This document shows, piece by piece, positions 10,701 to 19,400 of a DNA stretch of 64,000 bases (the stretch's first letter is position 1; each line of letters starts with the position of its first letter). The notes beneath the pieces were generated by a model, which saw nothing but the letters and a program-made list of their open reading frames with translations, ran no database searches and was not told the DNA's origin. Both the position numbers and the translations under genes were made by a program. The DNA comes from Cymbomonas tetramitiformis (Eukaryota > Chlorophyta > Pyramimonadophyceae > Pyramimonadales > Pyramimonadaceae): contig LGRX02027918.1 in the NCBI GenBank assembly GCA_001247695.2, positions 1-64,000 of the forward strand, given 5' to 3'.

Positions 10701-10765
10701 CCAAATTTATCAAGAATCCATATGAGTTTTGTGACATTATAACTAATGAATTTTTACAACTGTAA
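7712..10765 (+). CDS. Family B DNA polymerase, N-terminal and central part (frame broken)
   Basis: This 1017-residue segment has the architecture of Polinton PolB. A cysteine-rich region (about 316-405) is followed by the 3'-5' exonuclease: Exo I FDFES (D425, E427), Exo II HNGSGYDFK (475-483), Exo III YCSNDV (603-608). Then comes an inserted VSR/endonuclease-like segment with FLGDYWHG (711-718) and GYKVQYIWE (754-762). Polymerase motif A is DFTSLYP (816-822) and motif B is K978 with NALWGK (982-987). Motif C is absent here because the frame stops at 10765 and the coding sense continues in another frame from about 10743. Regulation: a TATATAG element lies about 30 bases upstream of the start. 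The family would replicate the element by protein-primed synthesis. Confidence 0.9.
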   Translation: MSKTKLTANQWERLKKNTNLDEDDRVDLIRLYQRRNKKGGNVNLLTKNEFDARGKTTKADTYVTLKKHIEKHSTDGTEYVIPFDVFLTKPLEHWIGQQQNDTKEVIRMAVEFEDKYETTPITENDRLKLYEKLNQIAQSDALKEHGPAKTIKIFKYTTKIPTGKGCSLASPKSISEVFRKRATITIRNNDALCFDRCIVILDNINWKGQSHVYKNLIRDHHGILTRKAQELRNCMDIALAEGISITQVYRYEMKFRRNIHVYALTSIGPKLIYPYCDENRSSLLYKDDWHLVYYNGHYGVITNINAFLGHNYKRHCPRCKSKRCKFANPRQRKQFKTWTRCDDCGCTFYDRECYDFHKSSSVCKSYSYCEQCKTRYPNDVSIAHVCGHRVCDNCKEYCDMSDHLCYITKKTPKDILSIEKIAFFDFESTQNTGKHVVNFCVCQYYDGTEIVHHTLEQFATWAFQSAHKGMTMIAHNGSGYDFKLILDYVITERGDVPKVCTNGSKIMSLEFEHVRFVDSYLHFATSLSNVPKMFGLQDDTAKGWFPHLFNTVENQNYVGMYPESKYYAPECMKQTQYAQFMQWWTRKVDNQCTFDFKHEMHRYCSNDVTILRQAWLKYREILMSLHDNFDPTRYLTIASLAQAIHRSEYMPEKSIAILDKPLAKKQSIKCKQWLEYIRFQHKIPLLEEYKLPGTSYIVDAIDIQASMCYEFLGDYWHGSLDVFAPSRKNFDRNKTMKQLHDDTFARIAHIESLGYKVQYIWENRWDMLCKTDIDVQLFLKSYRKDISPRDAFFGGRCDPKKMYYRKKDSETIRYLDFTSLYPYCNKYCEYPIGHPTKIKCPKNTDVSKYFGIVYCRVTPPTDLQIAVLPQRNADGKLTFPLHAMEGCWTTLELNKAVDKGYIIDEVFEMWHWTERSTSIFEGYVNAFLKIKQEASGFPAWVKTEDDKDLYVKKYYDAEGIHLDKSKISKNQGLRSVAKIFLNALWGKYVERENKALTKFIKNPYEFCDIITNEFLQL

Positions 10766-11405
10766 ATACGATTTTGTAGGTGCGGAGGGAAATGAGCTCG
10801 TAATGTTAAATTACACTTCCAAAGATATGTACCATAAGTCTAAATATAGTACCAATGAAATGATAGGTGTTTTTACATGCAGTTACGCACGACTCAAGTT
10901 ATATTCATTGTTTAAAGATGTGGGTTTTGACAATGTGCTATACGCGGACACCGATTCTTGCATTTATGTTGAGATGGTCGATGTCAACGATCACGTGTAT
11001 CGAACTCAACGAGGCGATTATTTAGGACAGCTTACGGATGAGCTTGAAGGAATGAATACCAAATTGTTGGAGTACGTAGCAACCGGACCCAAGTCATACA
11101 GTTTGCGGTTTGATGACGGGACTACCCTTACTAAAGTAAAAGGTTTTCCGTTATCGGTTGAGAATGCCGCGAACATCAACCACGACACCATGAAACAATT
11201 TGTCCTAAATGGCGAAGGACAAATTGGGCTTCAAAATAATGTTATACGCCAACAAAAAAGAGCTTGTACACACAAACTATTAGGGCTAGAAACACGACCT
11301 GAAACGAAGACTTTTAGGTATCAATATGACAAAGGGCATGTGCAAGTCGATAGAGATTATAACATTTTGCCATGGGGGCACAATGAAATATATTGTGTTT
11401 CATAA
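10746..11405 (+). CDS. Family B DNA polymerase, C-terminal part with motif C
   Basis: This 219-residue frame directly continues the polymerase. It carries palm motif C as YADTDS (DTD at 68-70 of this frame) and a downstream thumb-like segment with a KVKGF motif typical of PolB. Relative to the upstream ORF it lies in the +1 frame. The upstream frame of this segment is closed at 10740-10742, so the switch must fall within about 10743-10765, which includes a T5 run and the upstream stop CTG-TAA. The ATG at 10746 is probably not a real start. Both parts are otherwise free of disruptions, so this is a single recent indel, an assembly error, or programmed +1 frameshifting. Confidence 0.85.
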   Translation: MNFYNCKYDFVGAEGNELVMLNYTSKDMYHKSKYSTNEMIGVFTCSYARLKLYSLFKDVGFDNVLYADTDSCIYVEMVDVNDHVYRTQRGDYLGQLTDELEGMNTKLLEYVATGPKSYSLRFDDGTTLTKVKGFPLSVENAANINHDTMKQFVLNGEGQIGLQNNVIRQQKRACTHKLLGLETRPETKTFRYQYDKGHVQVDRDYNILPWGHNEIYCVS

Positions 11406-11421
11406 AGTATATTTATACATA

Positions 11422-12738
11422 ATGACCGCTAAATCAAAAAGCATATCTTTGGAACGTATACAAGAATTGTATCTACAACCAGATTTTGGATTATCCGGAC
11501 TTGAGTCTTTTTACAAAAAGTTGCGTAACAAAGGGTACGGTGTCACCAAATCGCAAGTAAAAGTTGCTATAGATGCCACCGAGTCTTCCCAAACGTTTAG
11601 TCAACAAAAGAAAAGTAATCGCAAAAAAATGTTTCCTATTTATGGTCCGGTTGATAAGATTAATATGCAAATGGACCTTGCGTTCGTGCCTAGATTAAAG
11701 TCACAAAATAAAGGATATAGTGTTATTCTTACGGGAATCAACATTAACTCGAGGAAAGCTTATGCCATTGCACTAAAATCTAAAACCGTTAAAGACAAAC
11801 TTGATAAGAAATCAGAAGCTGCCGAAGGAGTTGTTCCCGCTATAAGGAAAATGATATTGGATTCCAATTTACGCAATGGAAATTTGACGACAGATTCTGG
11901 AAGTGAATTTGTTAACAAGCAAGTTAAGCAATTGTTACAAGAGTACAACATAACACATTATGTCGCGGAAGTAGAAGACCATTCACGTATGGGCACAATC
12001 GAACGTTTTAATCGCACATTAAAGCTAAAGTTATCAAGAGTTAAAAAATCAGATTGGGTAAATCAGATTGAGACGATTGTAAAGAATTACAACGACACAA
12101 GTAATACTGGTAATCCGGATGCGTCAAGTCCCGATGACATGAACACTATCAAGATTATTAGAAATGTATTGTTGAAACGAAATAAAACGTTTGAACTATA
12201 CAAAACATTAGGCATTAAAATTGGCGATACGGTTCGATTACGTGTGCGCGCAAAAACATTTGACAAAGAATCTCAACGTTGGTCAACAAAGGTCTATAAA
12301 GTTAAGATGAGACAAGGCAATTCATTTATTGTAGAAGATGTTGAAGACAACGAACGTTTAGCAAGGGCGTACAAGCCTAGAGAACTTTTAGAAGTCAAAG
12401 GACCTATAGCTAAATCCTCCAAAAATACTCGAGGTACTCAAGGTATCTCTAAAGAGGCGCAGAATGAAACGGTTGCTCGAAAGTTAAAAAAAGAGGGCAT
12501 CGACAAAATTGTGGAAGTAAAACGTTCGCGAAATTACGATGGACATAAAGTACGAGTATTCATAGATGATAAGAAATCTCCCAACTATCAAAAAACATTA
12601 GCAGGGCATCTAAAACTGAATAAAGGCAAACGATCTAGGCGCAAATATGAGTTGATATTTGACGCCAAAAATGAAGAAAACGAGTTTGTAGATTTGCCCG
12701 ACCCAACAATTACCGTCTTAGACGCGAAGGCATTTTAA
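11422..12738 (+). CDS. Retroviral-type DD35E integrase of the Polinton-like element
   Basis: I choose the ATG at 11422 (438 residues). The frame extends upstream to 11326, but that part overlaps the polymerase C-terminus and lacks integrase character, whereas AAGTATATTTATACATA lies just before 11422. The rve core has catalytic D85 (QMDLAF), D158 (TTDSGSEF) and E194 (TIERFN), with exactly 35 residues between the last two. A basic C-terminal extension follows, with a region around 390-430 that could be a chromatin- or DNA-binding module, though I cannot assign a chromodomain. This class inserts double-stranded element DNA and usually makes 5-6 bp target duplications. It is convergent with the SSB-like gene, the two stops overlapping by 4 bases. 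Confidence 0.85.
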   Translation: MTAKSKSISLERIQELYLQPDFGLSGLESFYKKLRNKGYGVTKSQVKVAIDATESSQTFSQQKKSNRKKMFPIYGPVDKINMQMDLAFVPRLKSQNKGYSVILTGININSRKAYAIALKSKTVKDKLDKKSEAAEGVVPAIRKMILDSNLRNGNLTTDSGSEFVNKQVKQLLQEYNITHYVAEVEDHSRMGTIERFNRTLKLKLSRVKKSDWVNQIETIVKNYNDTSNTGNPDASSPDDMNTIKIIRNVLLKRNKTFELYKTLGIKIGDTVRLRVRAKTFDKESQRWSTKVYKVKMRQGNSFIVEDVEDNERLARAYKPRELLEVKGPIAKSSKNTRGTQGISKEAQNETVARKLKKEGIDKIVEVKRSRNYDGHKVRVFIDDKKSPNYQKTLAGHLKLNKGKRSRRKYELIFDAKNEENEFVDLPDPTITVLDAKAF

Positions 12739-13340
12739 CAATCATCTACAAACTCCAATGTACTGTTATCTTCATGAGGCTTTAATAACATTTGTGAAAC
12801 CTTGTAACTAATGCCAAATTGTCCATTTATAATCCAAATTCCCGCAACTTGCACGATGGCTTTGATATTTGCATACTTTGTTTTATGTATTTGAAGAAGT
12901 GTTTGTACTCCGGTATCGCCTTCGAACACTTGGACATCGTCAATAGGTACTTGACATTTGAATAATGGCGAATAATTTTCGTTTGCCGGTTGTTTGATTG
13001 AGGAATTGAAAAATTCTTTAATGACTTCTTGGTTGTAGTTTTTTCTTTTTAACCACTTGAACGCGTTTGTCGTGGCAGTCTCGATTACCTTTTGATCGAT
13101 CGCCTTTAACATTTCCGAAAACGATTTGTTTTCATCATTTAGCGATAGATTAAGGTAATATTTGTCACTGTCTTTAAAAGAACTTACACCAAACGGTGCT
13201 GTTAGATAAGGTGTTTGGATATAGAATGGTTTGTTGCCATATCTTATGTTCACATATGATCCTCCTCGAGATAGTGTTTTTATGTCTTCGCAAGAGATTT
13301 TAGCAATGTTAAAAGTTTGGGAAGTTGTTGGATAAATCAT
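12735..13340 (-). CDS. Putative single-stranded DNA-binding-like protein
   Basis: This 201-residue protein has a central segment GGSYVNIRYGNKPFYIQT (about 26-43) leading to PFGV (49-52). This resembles uncharacterised, probably ssDNA-binding, proteins of algal large DNA viruses that carry an IxYxxKxFxxQTPxxxxPFG pattern. That comparison is from memory and was not searched. The protein ends in an acidic tail (FVDDC), a common feature of viral SSBs. The start at 13340 is the first ATG of the frame, with TATAATATTAG upstream. The gene is convergent with the integrase, its stop overlapping the integrase stop. A role in PolB replication would fit the rest of the element. Confidence 0.5.
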   Translation of the reverse strand: MIYPTTSQTFNIAKISCEDIKTLSRGGSYVNIRYGNKPFYIQTPYLTAPFGVSSFKDSDKYYLNLSLNDENKSFSEMLKAIDQKVIETATTNAFKWLKRKNYNQEVIKEFFNSSIKQPANENYSPLFKCQVPIDDVQVFEGDTGVQTLLQIHKTKYANIKAIVQVAGIWIINGQFGISYKVSQMLLKPHEDNSTLEFVDDC

Positions 13341-13423
13341 AAAAGTGCGCTGCCTATAATATTAGTTAAACATATTTTTAAACAATTAATTTCGACGCAA
13401 GATGAGAAGACATTTCTAACTTT

Positions 13424-13489
13424 GGGGGGGAAATGGTTATAATATGCATATATCTTAAAGATAATGTGGAATTGTAACCAATTCACCCC
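13424..13489. other. Hairpin 3, same family, at the right edge of the Polinton-like element
   Basis: The arm GGGGGG-AAATGGTTATAATA (13424-13442) pairs with ATTGTAACCAATTCACCCC (13471-13489), with core TATCTTAAAGATA at 13451-13463. It is followed by a T-run and TTGCGTTTAG. Unlike hairpins 1 and 2 it lies upstream of a gene (the SSB-like gene) and close to the presumed right end, so termination alone does not explain it. Confidence 0.6.
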
Positions 13490-13534
13490 TTTTTTGCGTT
13501 TAGTCCGCTTCTCACTTCGTCCTCCCTTTGTTTC

Positions 13535-13668
13535 AGTAGTAAGTGTACGACTACGGTGTTCCGACCATCTCACATTTTCTACAATGCTACCACAATAATC
13601 GAGGCGCTTGCGCCTCTATCGGTAGTCAGTGTAGGGCGGAGGGACACCGTAGTCGTACACTTACTACT
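13535..13668. mobile_element. Small inverted-repeat element with perfect 25-bp ends and an inner hairpin
   Basis: The sequence at 13535-13559 (starting AGTAGTAAGTGTACGAC) is perfectly reverse-complementary to 13644-13668. The 84-base spacer contains a perfect short hairpin, GAGGCGC-TT-GCGCCTC, near 13602-13617. It lies between the Polinton-like element and the 3' end of the tnp2 transposase gene. It may be a MITE or a terminal structure of either neighbour. No target duplication is evident. Confidence 0.55.
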
Positions 13669-13735
13669 AGGCTGAATCTGCAAAGTTCTTGGGCACCTTC
13701 TCCACGTGTCTGGTTGTAGAAACACCGGAACCACG

Positions 13736-16700
13736 TCATTTGTCATCGGCCTTCGACGACCCGCCCGTCGGTTGCGACGATTCCGTTGTCCAACGTTCCT
13801 GCATTCGCAAGTGCACACGGGTGGACTCAATGTTCCGTACGTTGTCATACGGTGGCCGTACGCCGTCCGTACGCCGTCCACGTGGCGTTCGCACAATTTA
13901 CAGACATGCACATAAGTTGGTACCTGTTGAATGAGTCGAGTGTGTCGTCGAACTTTTTGCACAGAGTGTCGTACTCGGGGAACTCGGTACGAAGGTAGAC
14001 TTGAATCTTTTCTCTGTCATCTGTTGCGATTGACGCCGCGCAAGCGAATTAGTTGTCTCATAAGAAGACTGAAGAGAAAAAAAAACGGACAATAGTGAAA
14101 ACCCATCCGTACGTACGGACAGGTATTCCACACATGTGGACGACGTCGTCCGCACGGTGGGCTCTTCGTCCACGCGCTTGGACAGGTGGTATTGACCAAA
14201 CGGACAATAGTAAAGTACCGTCCGTGCGTATGGATCGCTGGTCACACGTGTGAACGACTTCGTGCACACGTACTTAAAAAGCATCCACACGCATGGAAAG
14301 ACTAACATGCATGGCACACATGATACTTAGGGATGTGCTCACCAGCGGTTGGCCGCACAGTGCTTGATTTCGTTGTAAAGATGTTCTGCTTTGCAGGAGG
14401 TCGATACTGGGGAGCTCGACCACTTCGATGCATTCGCTTGATGCCAGCAACCATGGAAACCGTTCGCCGCAACTCCAGTCCTTTCATCATGCTGGCGACG
14501 GGTTGTGAGCGGGTCTTGATGGACAGCTTCAACAACCCGAAATAGTCTTCGAAGACATACATCCAGATTTCCGTGCAGGGCCGTTGTCCTTCAGCTGGTC
14601 GACAATGTGCACGAGAAGATGCGACATAATCACCAACGCCTCAGGGGAGTTGTTCCGCTCCATCTCATCTCTCAACTGCATGACTCGGCTCTGCAGCTTG
14701 TTCATTTCCTGAAAGGCAAAATGAGAGGCAACCTTAATCTCGAACCGGGACATGCCAGGTGTGAATGGTGGAGGAACAACCGGATGGACAACGGCTTCAT
14801 ACGCCGTCCGTGCGGCGTCCGTACGGTGTCCGAGAACATCCACACGGAAGCACACGGGTTGATTAGGCTTAACGTACCTCTGGATGAATTGAGGGGGCGG
14901 TTAATTCTCGAACCACCACCGAAAATTCACCAACGAACCTCGCGTATTGTGGTCGGAGAACTTGCCCGTCAGCATTTTGCCAGGATGCAATAACGCCCAG
15001 TATCCCAGAAGTGAGGGATACCACCAGCTCCGCGGCCTTCATCTTCCGCACCTTTTTCGGGTTCTTGTACTTTTCCTGCAGAAGTTTCTTAGCTAGAGGT
15101 CCCATATTTGTCGCGAGCTTCAGACCTCGTACCCACTTGATTGCACCGGTCTTTGCGATCGGTGACAGTCCCCACGGTGATGGTTTGTCTGCAAAGACTT
15201 TACATTGTTAGGCATACAGTGGATGGTCCATACGTCGTCCGTACGGTTACATGCGCCGTCCGTCCGGCGGCAACACGGTGTTCACCCGTGTGGAACAGCA
15301 GAAACTCGCAAACGACCTACAAGCTTACCTGCCAGTCGCTTCGCAGCAGATCTTCGATCGTTTACATTTCTGGGTGGGGGTGCGATAACCCACGATCGAT
15401 GGACCTTCATCTTCCGCGCATAGTTGCGTGTGTTCGGTCCCCAACCATCACCAAAAATCACGCAGTGGACGCCGTGAATCAGGTTGTACAAGATGTGCAT
15501 CAGGTCGAGAAGGTAGTCCCGTACAACGTCAAAATCAGGAATGATTGACATCGGGCATGGTTCCTTAACCCCGCTCTGCTTCATGAATTCCTCGACGATT
15601 TGTTTAGGCACTCGTCCCTCTCTGATCATCTTGGCGTGGAGCTGTTGGGTTTCACGGACTTCGCTGTTGGTGCGAAAAGGGATTGGTTCACCTGCTCAAT
15701 GACGGCGAAAATCAACACGACACGCTTAGACGGTAAATCACGCGTACGGAACACATCGGACTCCAGGCGTCCACGCGTGCGGACGCCGGTATCCACAAGC
15801 CCGGACAGGGTGTTCTTTAACACATAATTTAAGCTAAAATCCACGATCTGTCCGTGGGGTGTCCACACGGTGGGCACACATACTCCGTACGTACGGCCGA
15901 AGAAGGAAAGGGGACAAGCGACGGGGTCATGCGTTTACCTGGTTGCAGTCCTTGGTGTAGTGAGGAATATATGATTTTCGTTAGACCAGTTGTAGATTTC
16001 TCGGTACCCCGGATCCAGCATTTCAGGCAAGCGTAGTACGAATTAGCTCCGAATCGTCTCGCCGCGTCGCTCAAGCCAATGTAATCTTCGAGCATTTTGT
16101 ACAGCACGAGCTTGAACGTGAAAACCGTGTTGGTAATCACATCGAACATGCGTACGCCGTTAGTCAGTCTGTTAACCTCCAAGGTGAACATGTCGTAGAA
16201 CTTGCTGCTGACTTTCGGTTTTCCATCCCAGATTCCCCAAGTCATCACGTATTCTCGTTTGCAGCGAATTTCTCCCGGGAAGTTGACAATCGTAAAACAC
16301 AGCGGAGTCACCGTGCGAATGCCGTCGTTGAAGGATTGGACGCCATCTGCACACGCCATAATGGCAATGTTCCTCGGGTCTTTAAATATGTCCCACTTGT
16401 TGCGAACGAAGTTGAGAAATCCTGGCGAGTCTGCACGAGCATTGGGAAACGATACATAAGAATTCCTTACACTCACTGTCCACACGGGTGGATAACTACT
16501 TACACACGTACGGACAACGAACGAACGAATTGTCCATGCGGTGTTCACAGTCATGGACAGGTTTGCACGAGCTCTGGGAAATGAGACCTAAGATTTCCGC
16601 AATTAAACTGTTCACATGGGTGGGTAACATTGTCCGTGCGTACGGACGGCGTACGTGCATACCATCCATATGGTGTTCACCTACATGGACGAGCTTGCAC

Positions 16701-17710
16701 GAGCAGTGGGAAATACGACATACGAATTCCGCACTTGCTTTGTCCACACGGGCGGACGATGCCAATCGTACCTACGGACGACGTACTGCCCTTACGTCCA
16801 TGCGGTGTACACAGTCATGGATTGAAATTTCGGAGTAAACTCACCGAGTATACCATGTATTTCCGCTCGGGGGTCTTTGTCCAACATGCCTTCTTTCCAC
16901 CACGTACGCGCTAGCATGGCTAACTCCGGCGTCAGGAAGAATACGGTGAACAGCGTTTCGAGCGGCCACCATCGAAAAATACAGCGAGCTCGACCTGGAA
17001 TGTATACCCCGTTCACCGTCTTTCCGTCCTCGTATCTCGGTTCCAGGCATTTCGGACACTTGTCGCAGTTGGCGTGCTCGTCCTGAAAGAATTCGGAGCA
17101 CTCGGGGCAAACGTCCACTTCGTTGTATCCCTTGAACATCTCCTTCCACTTCTGCATCACTTGTGCATATGTAGATGGAACCTCTGCGATAAGAGTATGT
17201 GCACTATCGGCTACATTGTCGATGTAGTGAACACGCAGAATGTTCAGAATCGCATCGAAGTAGGCCTGCGAGCTGTTGTGGTGGTTGTGGGAGACGAGAA
17301 GATCCAACACGAAATTGTTCGCCACGACGTTAGCGGACGCTTGGACGTTTTCTACACTTTCCTGCTCACACACACACACACACACACATCCTCAAAGAAC
17401 ACATGAATGTGATGAATGCTGAATTGCTGACTTAGCTGATAAGGAGGACCTACCTCTGCGCTTGGGTCCTCTTGAGGTCCCAAGAAGAGCCGATTGATTT
17501 TTCGATCGTCGCATTTGCTGCCTCGTGGATGGCAACATCTTCTGGGAATTCCTCCTCATCACTGCGTTCTTGTGTCTCCTCCTCATCTTGTTGTCGCTCT
17601 GGTGACGGCGATCGATCACCATGAAGTCCATTGGCACGCACGTGCCGGAGAGTTTGCTTACTGGATAACCACCTTTCACCATTGCATTCAACGCAGGAAC
17701 AAAATGGCAT
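13736..17710 (-). CDS. tnp2-type (CACTA/EnSpm) transposase, intron-containing, one frame break
   Basis: Exons read on the minus strand: 17710-17454 (N-terminal CxCxxC), 17361-16845 (zinc-type CPEC...CDKCPKC), 16430-15939 (core CADGV, then NFPGEIRCKREY, ending in CLKCW), 15691-15329 (DLMH segment), 15188-14878, 14708-14343, then tentatively about 14020-13870 and 13798-13736. Junctions from the second to the sixth exon use GT-AG sites and match in phase. The order of motifs follows the Transposase_21/tnp2 family. Phase at the first junction is unresolved. Exon 14708-14343 needs a one-base frame change near 14575-14590, just before a WMYVFEDYFG segment, so the gene is damaged there or the base is an error. 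The 3' end is a guess. Confidence 0.7.
16433..16825. repeat. Tandem 132-bp repeat (three copies) within a transposase intron
   Basis: GCACGAGC recurs at 16433, 16565 and 16697 (period 132). Each is followed by a similar GGGAAA and a CCACACGGG- or CACATGGG-type motif. On the coding (minus) strand each unit carries GCTCGTGCA, and the one at 16433 forms the acceptor actually needed for the reading frame. The intron is therefore a triplicated acceptor-region unit. Confidence 0.65.
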
Positions 17711-17719
17711 ATTTGGTCG

Positions 17720-18360
17720 TCCGTGCGTCGTCCGTACGGTGTCCGTACGCCCGGCTTAGGTTTCCAGCGTATGGACAACGATGTTCATACGTTCCATGTC
17801 ACATCTGCGCGCATGCGCCAACACTTACGTCAAGGTTGTAAACTCGTCGTCCACACGTTAGATTATGGATGGACGCTATGTGTTGTCCGTGTGGATGCCG
17901 CAAGCATTCTAGTCCATACGGTTCCATGAGATCGGTTGTCCACACGCGTGGAAACGTCAGTTAGCTGTCCATGTGGGTTTTGTACGAATTTCGTATGAAA
18001 TGGCACATTTTTCGTACGTCTGCATGTCCCATGGACGGTCTGTCCATGTGGTTGGAAATAACCACACATTTTGAGCAGTCCGCATGGATGGATAGCAAAA
18101 GCACACGGTGAATTACGTGTTTTCGTACGACTCTATAGTGTTTGTACGTTTTTTGTTGAAAACTGTCCACACGCGTGGAAACGTCAGTTAGCAGTCCATA
18201 CGCTGTCCATTCGAGTTAGCCTTGACTGTCCGTATGATTCATGTCCCATGGACGGTTTTTTTACACGCACGGACGCAAAAAAAAGCTGACCTCACGGAAA
18301 CTAAAAACATAAAAACCGTATGGACAACGTACGGACAGCACACTTTACCACACGTGTGGA
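17720..18360. repeat. Palindrome-rich repeats of the transposase intron family
   Basis: The stretch upstream of the transposase ATG contains repeated TCCGTACGG, CCACACGCGTGG and GTCCCATGGAC motifs. The segment CGTGGAAACGTCAGTTAGC occurs at about 17948 and 18174, and GTCCCATGGACGGT at about 18027 and 18243. It may be a 5'-UTR intron or the element's subterminal region. No coding sequence is convincing. Confidence 0.5.
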
Positions 18361-18735
18361 CATTTGGGTAGAAATACTTACCCCACCCCCCCTCCCCGCC
18401 CACCCTGACCCCCTTCCATTCCTCAACGTCTCCAAATACCCCCTTAACTCTTCGACTTCCCTCCCCACCGCTCAGATTCAGCCACCCCTCCACTCACCCG
18501 GCCATGGTGCTTCTCCATCTTCTAGAGTTTTTTGCTTAGCACCTAGTTTTTCTCTAGATGTAACCCTGCTGAAAAGTGGGCTGAGCCCCTTTGTGGGCGC
18601 GCTATAGCAGAGGGAGTAGCCCCTGGTGTTTTCACTAGCCTGCTTTGCAGGGATACCGCACTCTCAGGACTTTGTCCCCTTTGCTAGCGTAAACGTTTTA
18701 TTATTAGTATTATTGGCATCACGCATCCATTAGGA

Positions 18736-19400
18736 GGGGTGTTGGTACAAAACCTAGTGGTTTTTGTACACTATGTAGTGGTGTACCACTATATAGTGGA
18801 ACTGGTACACTATATAGTGGAACCGGTACACTATATAGTGTACCAATTTCACTACATAGTGGAACTACTACATTCTTGTCTATTACCCTTTGCTAAATTG
18901 GCTCATTCGCTTAAATAGCTGCTAGGGGCTTCCTCGGAGGTCCTTTGAAATTTTGGGGACCTCTGTTGTCAAGTTCTCGAGCTGCTCTTTCTGCAGTGCC
19001 TTGTCAAAATTTTGATCCGAGGTCATCTTGGCCCTCTAAATATTGGTTAAAGTAGCCTGAGTATCAGTCAATTTGATATACTGCTTGAGTAACAAACCAT
19101 CGAGATTAGGGTTTAAGGAATGATGCCTCGACAATCTTCAATCATTCCTCGATACTACTCGACGAGGACCCCGCCCTCCCGATATGATAGAAATGGTGCA
19201 CTATATAGTGAAACTGTATTTTTGCGAGCGGCGGTTCAAAAAATTGAATGACATACAGTACACATTTACAAGATCCCAACAACCCGATGCCATCTTCGCG
19301 TGTTGGGTACGCCACTATATGAAAAATCACGTTCCACTATATAGTGTACCAGTCCCACTAGGTTTTAGACAAAAATCACTAGGTTATGTCATATCACCCC
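18736..19400. mobile_element. 665-bp MITE-like element with TIRs and ATTAGGA duplication
   Basis: The left end GGGGTGTTGG continues into AACCTAGTGGTTTTTGT. The right end, reverse-complemented, reads GGGGTGATAT then AACCTAGTGATTTTTGT. Flanks are ATTAGGA at 18729-18735 and 19401-19407. Extending to 8-9 bp is possible because the boundary bases are ambiguous. Inside, the palindrome CACTATATAGTG recurs several times at 18770-18840, near 19198 and near 19337. No transposase is encoded, so it is non-autonomous. Confidence 0.7.

Larger units (their letters stand above)
2600..13500. mobile_element. Polinton/Maverick-like element without a visible capsid gene
   Basis: A compact AT-rich block of seven ORFs carries the replication-packaging-integration set of self-synthesising virus-like transposons: primase-helicase, A32/FtsK-HerA ATPase, PolB with protein-primed-type motifs, DD35E integrase and an SSB-like protein. 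Spacing is tight, no introns are seen, and genes lie on both strands, unlike the flanks. A double-jelly-roll major capsid, a minor capsid and a cysteine protease, all usual in Polintons and virophages, are not visible. Ends are approximate because no long terminal inverted repeats or target duplication could be found by eye. The PolB frame is broken, so the copy may be decaying unless the break is recoded or a sequencing error. Confidence 0.75.

Noticed and set aside
2600..13515. TTCGCGTTTAG near 2630 and TTGCGTTTAG near 13497 as terminal repeats of the Polinton-like element
   Set aside because: They are in direct, not inverted, orientation and only about 10 bp long. Polinton ends are long inverted repeats.
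13337..13573. 78-residue minus-strand ORF next to the SSB-like gene
   Set aside because: It translates the third hairpin and flanking AT-rich sequence; no protein-like features.
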